64,000 nt of DNA, taken from positions 5,190,501 to 5,254,500 of the forward strand of contig NZ_CP078138.1 of the NCBI RefSeq assembly GCF_019212185.1, in the 5' to 3' direction. The translations under genes were made by a program, and so were the position numbers. The notes under the pieces are model-generated. The model was not told the DNA's origin and searched no databases. It saw nothing but the letters and a program-made list of their open reading frames with translations. Shown piece by piece: positions 8,181 to 15,712 of this stretch. Source of the DNA: Pseudomonas fluorescens. Lineage in GTDB: Bacteria > Pseudomonadota > Gammaproteobacteria > Pseudomonadales > Pseudomonadaceae. The number at the start of each line of letters is the position of its first letter. Positions within the stretch are counted from its first letter, which is position 1.

Positions 8181-8630
8181 ATGAAAACCAAACTGATCCT
8201 TGCCCTGACCCTCTCCGTACTGGCCGCCAACACCTTCGCCGCCGATGGTTTTGACCGCACCGGTTCCGCTATCGCCGCTGATGGTTATGACCGTACGGGT
8301 GCCGCCACTGTCGCTGCAGACGGCTTCGACCGCACAGGTTCCGCCACCGTCGCTGAAGATGGCTTCGACCGCACCGGTTCCGCCACCGTCGCTGAAGATG
8401 GCTTCGACCGCACCGGTTCCGCCACCGTCGCTGAAGATGGCTTCGACCGCACCGGTTCCGCCACCGTCGCTGAAGATGGCTTCGACCGCACCGGTTCCGC
8501 CACCGTCGCTGAAGATGGCTTCGACCGCACCGGTTCCGCCACCGTCGCCCAGGACGGCTTCGATCGCACCGGTTCCGCCACCGTCGCCCAGGACGGCTTC
8601 GATCGCACCGGTTCGGCTTCCATCAGCTGA
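8181..8630 (+). CDS. Secreted tandem-repeat protein (ten 13-residue DGFDRTGSATVA repeats), function unknown
   Basis: A 149-residue protein. A 20-residue signal peptide (Lys-rich start, hydrophobic core, ANTFA cleavage site) is followed by nothing but repeats: one 12-residue unit and nine 13-residue units of the form (A/E/Q)DG(F/Y)DRTG(S/A)ATVA. The mature protein is predicted to be acidic, rich in Gly, Thr, Ala and Asp, and free of cysteine. No catalytic motif is visible; the periodic Asp-Gly-Phe-Asp could bind metal or form a repetitive beta structure. ATG at 8181 is preceded by TGGAG; an earlier in-frame ATG at 8130 would bury the signal peptide. It is monocistronic, with its own terminator. 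I do not recognise a function. Confidence 0.8.
   Translation: MKTKLILALTLSVLAANTFAADGFDRTGSAIAADGYDRTGAATVAADGFDRTGSATVAEDGFDRTGSATVAEDGFDRTGSATVAEDGFDRTGSATVAEDGFDRTGSATVAEDGFDRTGSATVAQDGFDRTGSATVAQDGFDRTGSASIS
8355..8549 (+). repeat. Five identical 39-bp coding repeats
   Basis: Five consecutive 39-bp units encoding EDGFDRTGSATVA are identical at the nucleotide level. The two following units (from 8550) share a different codon set (CAGGACGGC and GATCGC), and the three preceding units are more diverged. Synonymous identity points to recent expansion by slippage or unequal recombination, so copy number probably varies between strains. Confidence 0.9.
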
Positions 8631-8649
8631 ATCCTGGTTGCGGCATCAC

Positions 8650-8679
8650 AGCCCGGCTTCGGCCGGGCTTAGTCTTTTT
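8650..8679 (+). terminator. Rho-independent terminator after the repeat-protein gene
   Basis: AGCCCGGC-TTCG-GCCGGGCT forms a stable tetraloop hairpin 19 bases after the stop codon, followed by a short T-rich stretch ending in five T residues. Confidence 0.85.
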
Positions 8680-8756
8680 GCCCCAAGCCATCCCGCTGGA
8701 ATTAACCGCTCTAGCCCGGCACTATGGCAGCCCACGCCCTTCCTGGAACCGACGCC

Positions 8757-9389
8757 ATGCCTGACGACATTCATTTCTATGAGCCTGCCCTGGGTCACGG
8801 CCTGCCCCATGACCCGTTCAATGCCATCGTCGGCCCTCGCCCCATCGGCTGGATTTCTTCGCAGGATGCCCAGGGCCAGTTGAATCTGGCGCCCTACAGT
8901 TTTTTCAACGCGTTCAACTACATTCCGCCGATCATCGGGTTCTCCAGCGTGGGCCGTAAAGACAGCCTGAACAACATCGAGCAGACCGGTGAGTTCGTCT
9001 GGAACCTGGCCACTCGCCCCCTCGCCGAACAGATGAACCAGAGCTGTGCGATGGTCCCCGCCGACGTCAACGAATTCGAACTGGCCGGGCTGACCCCGGT
9101 GGCGTCGAAAATCATTCAGGTACCGCGCGTCGCCGAAAGTCCGGTGTCCTTCGAATGCAAGGTCACGCAGATCATTCAGTTGCAGCGGGCGGATGGCAAC
9201 GTGGTGCCGAGCTGGCTGATCCTCGGCGAAGTAGTCGCCGTACATATCGCCAAGTGGCTGCTCAAGGATGGAATCTACGACACCGCCGCGGCAGAACCGA
9301 TTCTGCGCGGCGGCGGTCCGGCGGATTATTTCCAGCTGGGCCCGGAGGCCCTGTTCAAGATGTACCGTCCGGGGGCTAACAGGGCCTGA
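8757..9389 (+). CDS. Flavin reductase family protein (FMN-binding split barrel)
   Basis: The 210-residue product belongs to the flavin reductase-like FMN-binding family: GPRPIGWISSQDAQGQLNLAPYSFFNAFN is the characteristic N-terminal stretch contacting the flavin, and a second conserved region follows at VWNLATRPLAEQMN. Members reduce flavin with NAD(P)H for partner monooxygenases or act as small FMN proteins. No obvious oxygenase partner is adjacent. ATG at 8757 is preferred by comparison with the family; an ATG at 8724 adds eleven residues without a clear ribosome site. Physiological role unknown. Confidence 0.8.
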   Translation: MPDDIHFYEPALGHGLPHDPFNAIVGPRPIGWISSQDAQGQLNLAPYSFFNAFNYIPPIIGFSSVGRKDSLNNIEQTGEFVWNLATRPLAEQMNQSCAMVPADVNEFELAGLTPVASKIIQVPRVAESPVSFECKVTQIIQLQRADGNVVPSWLILGEVVAVHIAKWLLKDGIYDTAAAEPILRGGGPADYFQLGPEALFKMYRPGANRA

Positions 9390-9398
9390 ACCTGGTTT

Positions 9399-9629
9399 TT
9401 ACCAAACCAGCTCGCCGTCTTCGTTGACGTCTTTCAACAGTGCCAGTTGCTGCTCGGCCGCCAGGTCGGCGTCAAGGGCGGTCTTGAAGGTCTGGTCGAC
9501 GAGGACCTTGTTGAAGCGCGGGGCGCCCATGCCACCGAGTGCCTTGACGGCGATGGCGGCGGTGTAACCTGTGTCACCGCGCACAGCGGCGGAAACGGCT
9601 TCGAACTGGGCAAACTCTTTACGTGCCAT
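9399..9629 (-). CDS. Small conserved hypothetical protein, 76 aa
   Basis: The product begins MARKEFAQFEAVSAAVRGDTGYTAAI and has no signal peptide or membrane segment, so it is probably cytoplasmic. The ATG at 9629 is preceded by AGGA at good spacing; the longer frame to 9662 lacks a ribosome site. It lies ten bases after the convergent flavin reductase gene and is followed upstream by the ABM-type gene on the same strand, with which it may form a two-gene unit. I do not recognise a domain or function. Confidence 0.6.
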   Translation of the reverse strand: MARKEFAQFEAVSAAVRGDTGYTAAIAVKALGGMGAPRFNKVLVDQTFKTALDADLAAEQQLALLKDVNEDGELVW

Positions 9630-9671
9630 GTTGCGGATCCTGGCCAATGGAAAGTCGGCCATTCTAAACCG

Positions 9672-10037
9672 TCAACTGGCCCATTGCTGCACGGCCGGTG
9701 CATCGGCCAAGCGATAACTGCCACGGGCCTGCTCGGCCGAGACGTCACTGAAGGTGTGTAAGTCCAGGCTATTAACCACCAACTCCTGCACCAACTCACT
9801 GAACACCACCATCGCCGGGCTGCTGAAATAGGCAGTCATCGCCGTTTGATCGACCCAAAACCCGGAGACCAGCCACAACTCGGGATCACACAGCGACTGC
9901 TGCAACGCAAAGTGCAGGCAACCCTTGGCCTGGCGCGATGGCTCGATCAGGCTGCTCAGACGCGCGCCCAACTCCAAGGAGCGACCTGCTTGGGCTCGGA
10001 CAAACGCCATATGGCTGACGGGGATTTGAATGGACAT
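9672..10037 (-). CDS. Putative antibiotic-biosynthesis-monooxygenase (ABM) fold protein, 121 aa
   Basis: A small cytoplasmic alpha/beta-barrel-like protein: MSIQIPVSHMAFVRAQAGRS, then FALQQSLCDPELWLVSGFWVDQTAMTAYFSSP, the usual ABM pattern in which a beta strand ending in Trp is followed by the helix of the dimeric ferredoxin-like fold. Such proteins act as quinol/haem oxygenases or small-molecule detoxification enzymes; which applies here cannot be read. ATG at 10037 has GGGAG eight bases upstream. It is divergent from the AraC-type regulator at 10371, which may control it. Confidence 0.6.
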   Translation of the reverse strand: MSIQIPVSHMAFVRAQAGRSLELGARLSSLIEPSRQAKGCLHFALQQSLCDPELWLVSGFWVDQTAMTAYFSSPAMVVFSELVQELVVNSLDLHTFSDVSAEQARGSYRLADAPAVQQWAS

Positions 10038-10370
10038 GTTCGACGCTCCCTGGGGTGTATAAGCAGCAGCCTGAGAGAAGCTGCGACAGGAACCGAGATT
10101 AAGCGAGTGGCTCAAGGCCCGTTAGTCGATTCCTGCCGGCTTGTTGCACAATCCTGCAGCCGCTCACTAAAAGCCCTTCATCCGCTGCCCACCTCCGCAT
10201 TAACGGCTCAGTAGCGTTTCAAGCAACCTCCACTGCCTGTTACGGCTGTTCCATGCAGCAGATCTCTTGTTCCAGCAGAATCAGGCAAGATTGCGACAGG
10301 ATCTGCCTACCACCCGATCTTGCACAAATTTAAGCTATACCTCTGTCACCTGCCTTGCCGAGGAGCACCC
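10038..10370. other. Divergent intergenic region, ABM-type gene / AraC regulator
   Basis: About 330 bases with no supported gene. It should contain both promoters. A GCGACAGGA motif appears at about 10083 and again at about 10296, too short to interpret. No convincing -35/-10 pair was found; the ribosome site of the regulator (GAGGAG) is at 10360-10365. Confidence 0.35.
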
Positions 10371-11300
10371 ATGTCATCCCAGGAATGCATCCATGCCCCG
10401 CTGGACGCCAACATGGAAAAGCAGCGCGAGGAGCTCTCGGTAATTATCCGTCGCAACACCTGCGAGGACGGCAGCTATGCCACCGCCATCAGTTCATTGA
10501 TCCTTTCGCGCCACAGCCAACCCCACACCTTTGCCCCGGTGCTTGCACAACCAGCGCTGTGCATCATGGCCCAGGGTCGCAAGCAAGTGCGGCTGGTGGA
10601 CGAGGTGTTCGACTACGACCCGCTCAACTACCTGGTGGTCTCGGTGTCAATGCCCCTCAGCGGGCAGATTGTGGACGTTTCGCCCGAGGCGCCGATCCTC
10701 GCCGTACGCCTGGACATCGACCCGGCGGAAATCACCGCCTTGATCGCCGACGCGGGCCCCCTCGGCGTGCCCACCCGTCCCGCCGGGCGCGGCTTGTATG
10801 TCGAGCAGTTGGATCAGCCAATGCTCGACGCAGTGCTGCGCCTGGCGCGCCTGCTGGACACGCCGAAAGACATCGCCATGCTGGCGCCGCTGATACGCCG
10901 CGAAATTCTCTATCGTCTGCTGCGCAGTCCCCAGGGCCATCGGCTGTACGAAATCGCGATTGCCAATAGCCAGAGTCATCGCATCAGCCAGGCGATCAAA
11001 TGGCTCAACGGCAACTACGAGCAGCCGCTGCGCATCGACGACCTGGCCAGGGAAGTGAACCTCAGCGTGTCGACCCTGCACCATCGTTTCAAGGCAATGA
11101 CCGCCATGAGCCCGCTGCAGTATCAGAAGCAACTGCGCCTGCAAGAGGCACGGCGGTTGATGCTGGCCGAAGGTCTCGACGCCTCGGCCGCTGGTTACCG
11201 GGTCGGCTACGAAAGCCCCTCGCAGTTCAGCCGCGAATACAGCCGGCTGTTCGGCGCCCCGCCGTTGCGGGATCTGGCGCGGTTGCGGCTGTCGGTTTGA
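10371..11300 (+). CDS. AraC-family transcriptional regulator with AraC_N ligand domain
   Basis: 309 residues. The N-terminal ~190 residues match the cupin-like AraC_N type (QPALCIMAQGRKQVRLVDEVFDYDPLNYLVVSVSMPL), a putative effector-binding domain. The C-terminal ~100 residues are the double helix-turn-helix (RIDDLAREVNLSVSTLHHRFK; YRVGYESPSQFSREYSRLFG). ATG at 10371 follows GAGGAG. It may regulate the divergent ABM gene or itself. The effector is unknown. Confidence 0.85.
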   Translation: MSSQECIHAPLDANMEKQREELSVIIRRNTCEDGSYATAISSLILSRHSQPHTFAPVLAQPALCIMAQGRKQVRLVDEVFDYDPLNYLVVSVSMPLSGQIVDVSPEAPILAVRLDIDPAEITALIADAGPLGVPTRPAGRGLYVEQLDQPMLDAVLRLARLLDTPKDIAMLAPLIRREILYRLLRSPQGHRLYEIAIANSQSHRISQAIKWLNGNYEQPLRIDDLAREVNLSVSTLHHRFKAMTAMSPLQYQKQLRLQEARRLMLAEGLDASAAGYRVGYESPSQFSREYSRLFGAPPLRDLARLRLSV

Positions 11301-11324
11301 TCTGGTTTCTTTGCAAGCAGTACC

Positions 11325-11422
11325 GGCCCCATCGCGAGCAGGCTCGCTCCTACAATAGTTAGTGGTGAACACAAAACCTGTAGGAGCAGCCCGGGCGGCG
11401 TTCCGCTGCTCGCGATGAGGCC
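11325..11422. repeat. REPIN element (paired inverted REP sequences)
   Basis: The outer arms GGCCCCATCGCGAGCA (11325-11340) and TGCTCGCGATGAGGCC (11407-11422) are complementary at 15 of 16 positions, and inner arms GCTCCTACA-like and TGTAGGAGC flank a ~35-base centre. This is the typical fluorescent-pseudomonad REPIN, located between the convergent AraC and ABC ATPase genes. A similar element occurs at 57995-58091. Confidence 0.85.
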
Positions 11423-11446
11423 AGCAATAACACCCTAAAATCCGGA

Positions 11447-12502
11447 TCAGGCCCCGAGCACCCGACACGCCTCCACCGGCAAGGTCACCGACACCGGATT
11501 GCCAATACCCAAACCAATCCCCTGACACGGCGTACTCAGCGCCGTAAACGACACCCCGGAACACTCCACCGTGGTCTCGATGGTCGCGCCGATATCGCGC
11601 ACAAACGTCACCTTGCCCAACAACCGATTGCCGGCCGTGGCCTGTGGCGCCGACAGTTGCAGGTCTTCCGGACGAATCAGCATCTTCACTTTTTCCCCGG
11701 CCACAATGCTGCTGCAGATCGGCACTTGCAGCGCATCACCACCCGGCAGACTGACCCTGCCGTTACCCAGCACCGTGGCCGGGAAGATGTTGCCGGAACC
11801 GATGAAATCCGCGACAAACTCGTTGGCCGGATGCCGGTAGATCTCGATCGGCGTGCCGATCTGCTGGATCCGATGCTCACCCAGGACGACCACGATATCG
11901 GCCATGGTCATGGCTTCACGCTGGTCGTGAGTGACCATGATGGTGGTGATGTTCAGCCGTTGCTGCAGTTGGCGGATTTCCACCTGCATCGACTCGCGCA
12001 GCTTGGCGTCGAGCGCCGACAGCGGCTCGTCGAGCAGCAGGATTTTTGGGTGTGAGGCGATCGCCCTGGCAATCGCTACACGCTGGCGCTGGCCGCCGGA
12101 CAACTTGGCCACCGGGCGATTGATCATCGCTTGCAGCTGGATCAGCTCCAGCAACTCCACCACCCGCGCCTGCTGCTCGGCCTTGCTCACGCCGCGCAAT
12201 TTCAACGGATAAGCGATGTTCTCGCCCACGCTCATGTGCGGGAACAGCGCCAGGGATTGAAACACCATGCCGAAATTGCGCTGATGTGCCGGGGTGTTGC
12301 CGATGTCTTCGCCGTCCAGGCGAATTTCCCCGCCACTCAGGGTTTCCAGGCCGGCGATCATCCGCAGCAAGGTGGTTTTGCCGCAGCCCGAAGGCCCGAG
12401 AAAACACACCAGCTTGCCCTCGGGCAGGTGCAGGTTGACGTCCTTGACCGCGCAGGCCGAGCCGTAGTGCTTTTCGACGTTTTCCAGAATCAGACCAGTC
12501 AT
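11447..12502 (-). CDS. ABC transporter ATP-binding protein, polyamine/opine type (PotA-like)
   Basis: Cytoplasmic ATPase of 351 aa energising the uptake system encoded upstream. Walker A GPSGCGKTT, Q-loop VFQSLALFPHMS, signature LSGGQRQR, Walker B ILLLDEPLSALD and the switch His (MVTHD) are all intact. The C-terminal ~110 residues form the TOBE regulatory domain of the CUT1/polyamine subfamily. The ATG at 12502 has GGAGGTG upstream; earlier ATGs at 12523 and 12508 are less well placed. It is the last gene of the leftward operon binding protein - permease - permease - ATPase, 17 bases after the preceding gene. Confidence 0.9.
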   Translation of the reverse strand: MTGLILENVEKHYGSACAVKDVNLHLPEGKLVCFLGPSGCGKTTLLRMIAGLETLSGGEIRLDGEDIGNTPAHQRNFGMVFQSLALFPHMSVGENIAYPLKLRGVSKAEQQARVVELLELIQLQAMINRPVAKLSGGQRQRVAIARAIASHPKILLLDEPLSALDAKLRESMQVEIRQLQQRLNITTIMVTHDQREAMTMADIVVVLGEHRIQQIGTPIEIYRHPANEFVADFIGSGNIFPATVLGNGRVSLPGGDALQVPICSSIVAGEKVKMLIRPEDLQLSAPQATAGNRLLGKVTFVRDIGATIETTVECSGVSFTALSTPCQGIGLGIGNPVSVTLPVEACRVLGA

Positions 12503-12519
12503 GTACATCACCTCCAGCA

Positions 12520-13368
12520 TCAAAACGAAACGCCGCCTTCACCCACCAGCTTCTCCAACGCCCAAATCAGGACGAAGTCGATCAGCACAATGAGCACGGC
12601 AAAGGAAAATACGGTGGGGTCCAGCGAGGACACGGTGCGGCTGTACATCCAGATCGGCACCGTCATCACATCGATGGTGTAGAGGAAGTAGGTCACGGTG
12701 AATTCGTTGAACGAGACGATGAACGCCAGCAGCATCCCGGCGAGGATCCCCGATTTCATCAGCGGCACCACCACATCGAACATCGCCCGGGTCGGCGAGG
12801 CGCCGAGCATCTGAGCGGCCTCTTCGACCTCGGTGCCGATCGACAGCATCGCCGCCGTGCAGTTTTTCACCACGAACGGCAACGCCAGGATTACGTGGGC
12901 GATCACCAGACGCGAGGTGGTCATCTGGAACGGCAGGCTGTCGAACACCAGCAGCAGGGCCAGGCCCAGCACCACCATCGGGAACACCAGTGGCAGCGAC
13001 ATCAGTTGCAGGGCCACGGCCTTGCCGCGGAACTCGCAGCGAGTCAGGGCATAGGCTGCGGGCACCGCAATCAGCGTGGCAAAGACCATGGTCAGGCACG
13101 ACACCATGAGGCTGGTGGTCATCGCCTTGCCCAGGCTCAGCACATCGCTGGCGTCCGGTGAAACGAAGGTGTGCCAGGCCGCCTTGTACCATTGCAGGCT
13201 GTAGCTGCTTGGCGGGAAGTCGAGGTTGGAGGCGCCACTGAAGGACATGACGATCATGGTCAGGATCGGCAATACCGCCAGCAGCAGGATGAAGCCCGAG
13301 AGGATCCCGGCGAACTTGCCGCTGTCGCCGGGCAGCAGCGACTGACGCTTTTTGATCAGGGTGCTCAT
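12520..13368 (-). CDS. ABC transporter permease (PotC-like)
   Basis: Inner-membrane permease of 282 aa with about six transmembrane helices (the first is FILLLAVLPILTMIVMSF) and the cytoplasmic EAA loop EEAAQMLGASPTRAMFDVVVPL that docks to the ATPase. ATG at 13368 overlaps the end of the neighbouring permease gene by four bases (ATGA), a typical coupling. The longer open frame reaching 14097 is not real beyond this ATG: it crosses into the other permease gene in a different frame. Substrate inferred from operon context, probably a guanidino or polyamine-like cation. Confidence 0.9.
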   Translation of the reverse strand: MSTLIKKRQSLLPGDSGKFAGILSGFILLLAVLPILTMIVMSFSGASNLDFPPSSYSLQWYKAAWHTFVSPDASDVLSLGKAMTTSLMVSCLTMVFATLIAVPAAYALTRCEFRGKAVALQLMSLPLVFPMVVLGLALLLVFDSLPFQMTTSRLVIAHVILALPFVVKNCTAAMLSIGTEVEEAAQMLGASPTRAMFDVVVPLMKSGILAGMLLAFIVSFNEFTVTYFLYTIDVMTVPIWMYSRTVSSLDPTVFSFAVLIVLIDFVLIWALEKLVGEGGVSF

Positions 13369-14273
13369 TGCGAAGTCTCCAGCAGGCGCCGACGACGGCC
13401 AGTGATGTATTCGGAGAAGGTCATGATCGCCAACGTGGTGACGATCAGCACCACCCCGGCGGCGGAGGCGGCGGGCCAGTTCATCAGCGGCGCGATCTGG
13501 TCGTGCACCATCACCGCAAGCATCGGCACTCGGCGGCCACCGAGCAGCAAGGGCACGACGAAGCTGCTGGCGTTGTAGGCGAACACCAGGGTCGCGCCGG
13601 TGATGATCCCCGGCAGGCTCATCGGCAGCACCACCTGACGGAACACCTGCAGGCGGCTGGCACCGAGGGTTGCGGCGGCCTCTTCGTAACTGCGCGACAC
13701 CCCGCGCATGGCGCTGGCAATCGGCAGCACGGCCAAGGGGAAGGCGGTCTGCACCAGGCCCATCAACACGCCGTTCTGGTTGTACAGCAGCATGATCGGT
13801 CGCTTGATCAACCCCAGGCCCATCAGCGCCTGGTTGAGCATCCCGCCCGGCCCGAGAATCACCAGCCAGCCGTAGCTTTGCAGCAACAGGTTGACCAGCA
13901 GCGGCAACAGCACCGCGGCGAGAAAGATCCGTCGCACGAAGGGCGAGGTCAGGCGCGACATGGTGTACGCCACCGGAATCGCCAGCAGCACGGCGATCAC
14001 CGCACTGATCAGCGCCAGGCGCAGGGTCAACAGCAACGACTTGAGGTAATACGGTTCCAGCAGTTGGGCATAACTGGCGAGGCTGAATCCGCTCCACTCG
14101 GCGCCCTTGGTGCCCACGCTCATGCGCAGCACCAGCAGGCTGGCGGCGATCAATACGCCGAGAAACAGCATCGAGGGCGAAAGGAAAAACCAGGCGCGGG
14201 TGGTGGGCGAAAAGCCGGATGTCGCGCGCACGGGGGCAACACTCACCACGTGGGTCAGGGGTTGGTGTTCCAT
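13365..14273 (-). CDS. ABC transporter permease (PotB-like)
   Basis: 302-residue inner-membrane permease with six expected transmembrane helices and the EAA loop EEAAATLGASRLQVFRQVVLPMSLPG. The start at 14273 (MEHQPLTHVVS) is the most plausible, since the extension to 14366 would be translated from the intergenic hairpin region; the ribosome site is weak. With the PotC-like permease it forms the heterodimeric channel. It is separated from the upstream binding-protein gene by a REP and a second hairpin. Confidence 0.88.
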   Translation of the reverse strand: MEHQPLTHVVSVAPVRATSGFSPTTRAWFFLSPSMLFLGVLIAASLLVLRMSVGTKGAEWSGFSLASYAQLLEPYYLKSLLLTLRLALISAVIAVLLAIPVAYTMSRLTSPFVRRIFLAAVLLPLLVNLLLQSYGWLVILGPGGMLNQALMGLGLIKRPIMLLYNQNGVLMGLVQTAFPLAVLPIASAMRGVSRSYEEAAATLGASRLQVFRQVVLPMSLPGIITGATLVFAYNASSFVVPLLLGGRRVPMLAVMVHDQIAPLMNWPAASAAGVVLIVTTLAIMTFSEYITGRRRRLLETSQ

Positions 14274-14337
14274 AGCAAAGGTCTCGTCAATGGAAAGCGG
14301 CTGATGAACAAAAGACCTCCAGACGCATGGGTCCCCT

Positions 14338-14367
14338 TGTGGGAGCGCCGCCCGGGCTGCTCCCACA
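14338..14367. repeat. Single REP hairpin between binding-protein and permease genes
   Basis: TGTGGGAGC (14338-14346) pairs with GCTCCCACA (14359-14367), with the GC-rich GCCGCCCGG centre typical of Pseudomonas REP units. Confidence 0.75.
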
Positions 14368-14368
14368 G

Positions 14369-14393
14369 AGGATCTTCAGTGTTTGAAGATCCT
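14369..14393 (-). terminator. Intercistronic hairpin in the ABC operon
   Basis: AGGATCTTCA-GTGTT-TGAAGATCCT is a perfect 10-bp stem with a five-base loop, two bases from the REP hairpin and 11 bases after the binding-protein stop codon. It has no T tract on the transcribed side, so partial termination or mRNA protection is more likely than full termination. Confidence 0.6.
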
Positions 14394-14404
14394 GTGTTCG
14401 TCAA

Positions 14405-15508
14405 TCAGGAAGAAAAGATTTCCGTGTAACGACGAATCCATTGGTCATGCACGCTCGCCAGGAAGGCGTTGTCGTGCATGATCGCCTTCTCGGCGATCTG
14501 CTCCGGCGTCAGGATGTACGGGCTCTTGCGCGCTTCGGCGGAGATGATTGCCTTGGCGTTGACCGGGCCGTTGAAGATGTCTTCGGCCATTTTGCCCTGG
14601 ACCAGCGGGTCCAGCGAATGGTCGATAAAGGCGTAGGCCAGGTCGGTATCGCCGGGACGATTCTTCGGCATCACCGAGAGCATCAGGTCGGTGTAGAAGC
14701 CTTCCTTCATACCGAAGGTGGCACCCAGGCCATAGGCCGGATCGCGGATCTGTTTCGGGAAGAACGCCGGGGCGTACAGGCCGCCCATGTCCAGCGAGCC
14801 GGTGCGAAACAGTTCGGCGATCTGGTTGGGGTTTTCGCCCAGGGTCACCACCCGATCCTTGAGCTCGGCGAGCTTCTTGAAGCCCGGCTCGATGTTGTGT
14901 TCGTCACCACCTGCGAGTTTCGCGGCAATAATGATCAGGTCCATGGCCTCGGTCCAGTTCGGTGGCGGCAGGAAGATGTTTGGCGCCAGGTCGGCATCCC
15001 ACAGCGCGGCGTAGCTGCTCGGCACCTCCTGCAGGGTACGGGTGCTGTAGACCAGGCTGTTGCACCACAGCAGGTAGCCGATGCCGTGTCCACCGGCGCC
15101 GGTGCGGTATTTCTCCGGCACGTCGAGCAGGTTGGGGATGCGATTGAGGTCGGGTTTTTCCAGCAGCCCGGCGGCGGCCAGACCTTCGGCGCCGACCCCG
15201 GCCAGGGTGATGATGTCGTATTGCGGACGATCGCCACCGGCCTTGAGTTTGGCGACCATTTCCGAGGTGCTGCCGGTGCGGTCGGCGATCACCTTGGCAC
15301 CGGTCTTGGCTTCGAAAGTCGCAGCAATGTTGCGCAGCGCCGCCAGCCCGGTGTCGTCCGACCAGGTCAACAGCCGCAGGGTCTTGCCCTGGAAGCGTGT
15401 GTCGCTGGCACTGGCACGGATAAACGGCATGCTCATGGCCGCCGCAGCGACCGAAGCGACACCCACGGTCTTGATGAATTGCCTTCTGTTCAGGTCATGC
15501 TGGCCCAT
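14405..15508 (-). CDS. Tat-exported extracellular solute-binding protein of the polyamine/spermidine type
   Basis: Periplasmic binding protein of 367 aa. The N-terminus carries a twin-arginine signal (NRRQFIKTVG, then a hydrophobic AAAAMSMPF and an Ala-x-Ala site near residue 34). The mature protein reads like PotD/PotF-type family 1 proteins (TLRLLTWSDDTGLAALRN; GYLLWCNSLVYSTRT). It heads the ABC operon and has GGGAG upstream of its ATG. The same 35-bp element found before the decarboxylase gene lies 135 bases upstream, suggesting co-regulation and uptake of a substrate related to arginine or agmatine. Ligand inferred. Confidence 0.88.
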   Translation of the reverse strand: MGQHDLNRRQFIKTVGVASVAAAAMSMPFIRASASDTRFQGKTLRLLTWSDDTGLAALRNIAATFEAKTGAKVIADRTGSTSEMVAKLKAGGDRPQYDIITLAGVGAEGLAAAGLLEKPDLNRIPNLLDVPEKYRTGAGGHGIGYLLWCNSLVYSTRTLQEVPSSYAALWDADLAPNIFLPPPNWTEAMDLIIIAAKLAGGDEHNIEPGFKKLAELKDRVVTLGENPNQIAELFRTGSLDMGGLYAPAFFPKQIRDPAYGLGATFGMKEGFYTDLMLSVMPKNRPGDTDLAYAFIDHSLDPLVQGKMAEDIFNGPVNAKAIISAEARKSPYILTPEQIAEKAIMHDNAFLASVHDQWIRRYTEIFSS

Positions 15509-15642
15509 GGAGGACTCCCTTTATTGTTGTAGGTATAAGGTGGCTGCATCCCTTGCGAGCGCATCTCCAATCCGCTGCCAGGCCCGGTGTTGCAGGGGCT
15601 CTGGCGGCATCCGCAGGCACATCCTGAGGGCCTGCAAAACGC

Positions 15643-15677
15643 GCAACAATCGATAAAAAATCATTGGAGCCATGTCG
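15643..15677 (-). promoter_or_regulatory. 35-bp element upstream of the binding-protein gene (copy 1)
   Basis: The + strand sequence starts GCAACAATCGATAAAAA, identical over 17 bases to the copy at 18898-18914; the following bases share TCAT and CCATGTC, for 29 of 35 matches. Both copies lie 100-135 bp upstream of leftward genes of the same island. The ATCGAT core is compatible with a LysR-type operator or a shared promoter region. Confidence 0.65.
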
Positions 15678-15682
15678 CCGAT

Positions 15683-15705
15683 GCATGCCTGGCGAGCAGG
15701 CATGC
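15683..15705 (-). terminator. Hairpin after the aldehyde dehydrogenase gene
   Basis: GCATGCCT (15683-15690) and AGGCATGC (15698-15705) form a perfect 8-bp stem with a seven-base loop just after the leftward aldehyde dehydrogenase stop. There is no immediate T tract, so termination may be incomplete. Confidence 0.5.
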
Positions 15706-15712
15706 ACGGCAC

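Noticed and set aside
8355..8549. CRISPR-like array of 39-bp repeats
   Set aside because: The repeats are directly adjacent with no spacers and are in-frame coding sequence.
8245..8883. Alternative + frame and the opposite-strand frame across the repeat gene (112-212 codons)
   Set aside because: A 39-bp repeat without stops keeps several frames open; these products lack a signal peptide, and the other frame shares the repeat only by arithmetic.
12520..14097. 525-codon frame that appears to fuse two permeases
   Set aside because: Its first half is out of frame with the real PotB-like gene; the true PotC-like start is ATG 13368 overlapping ATGA.
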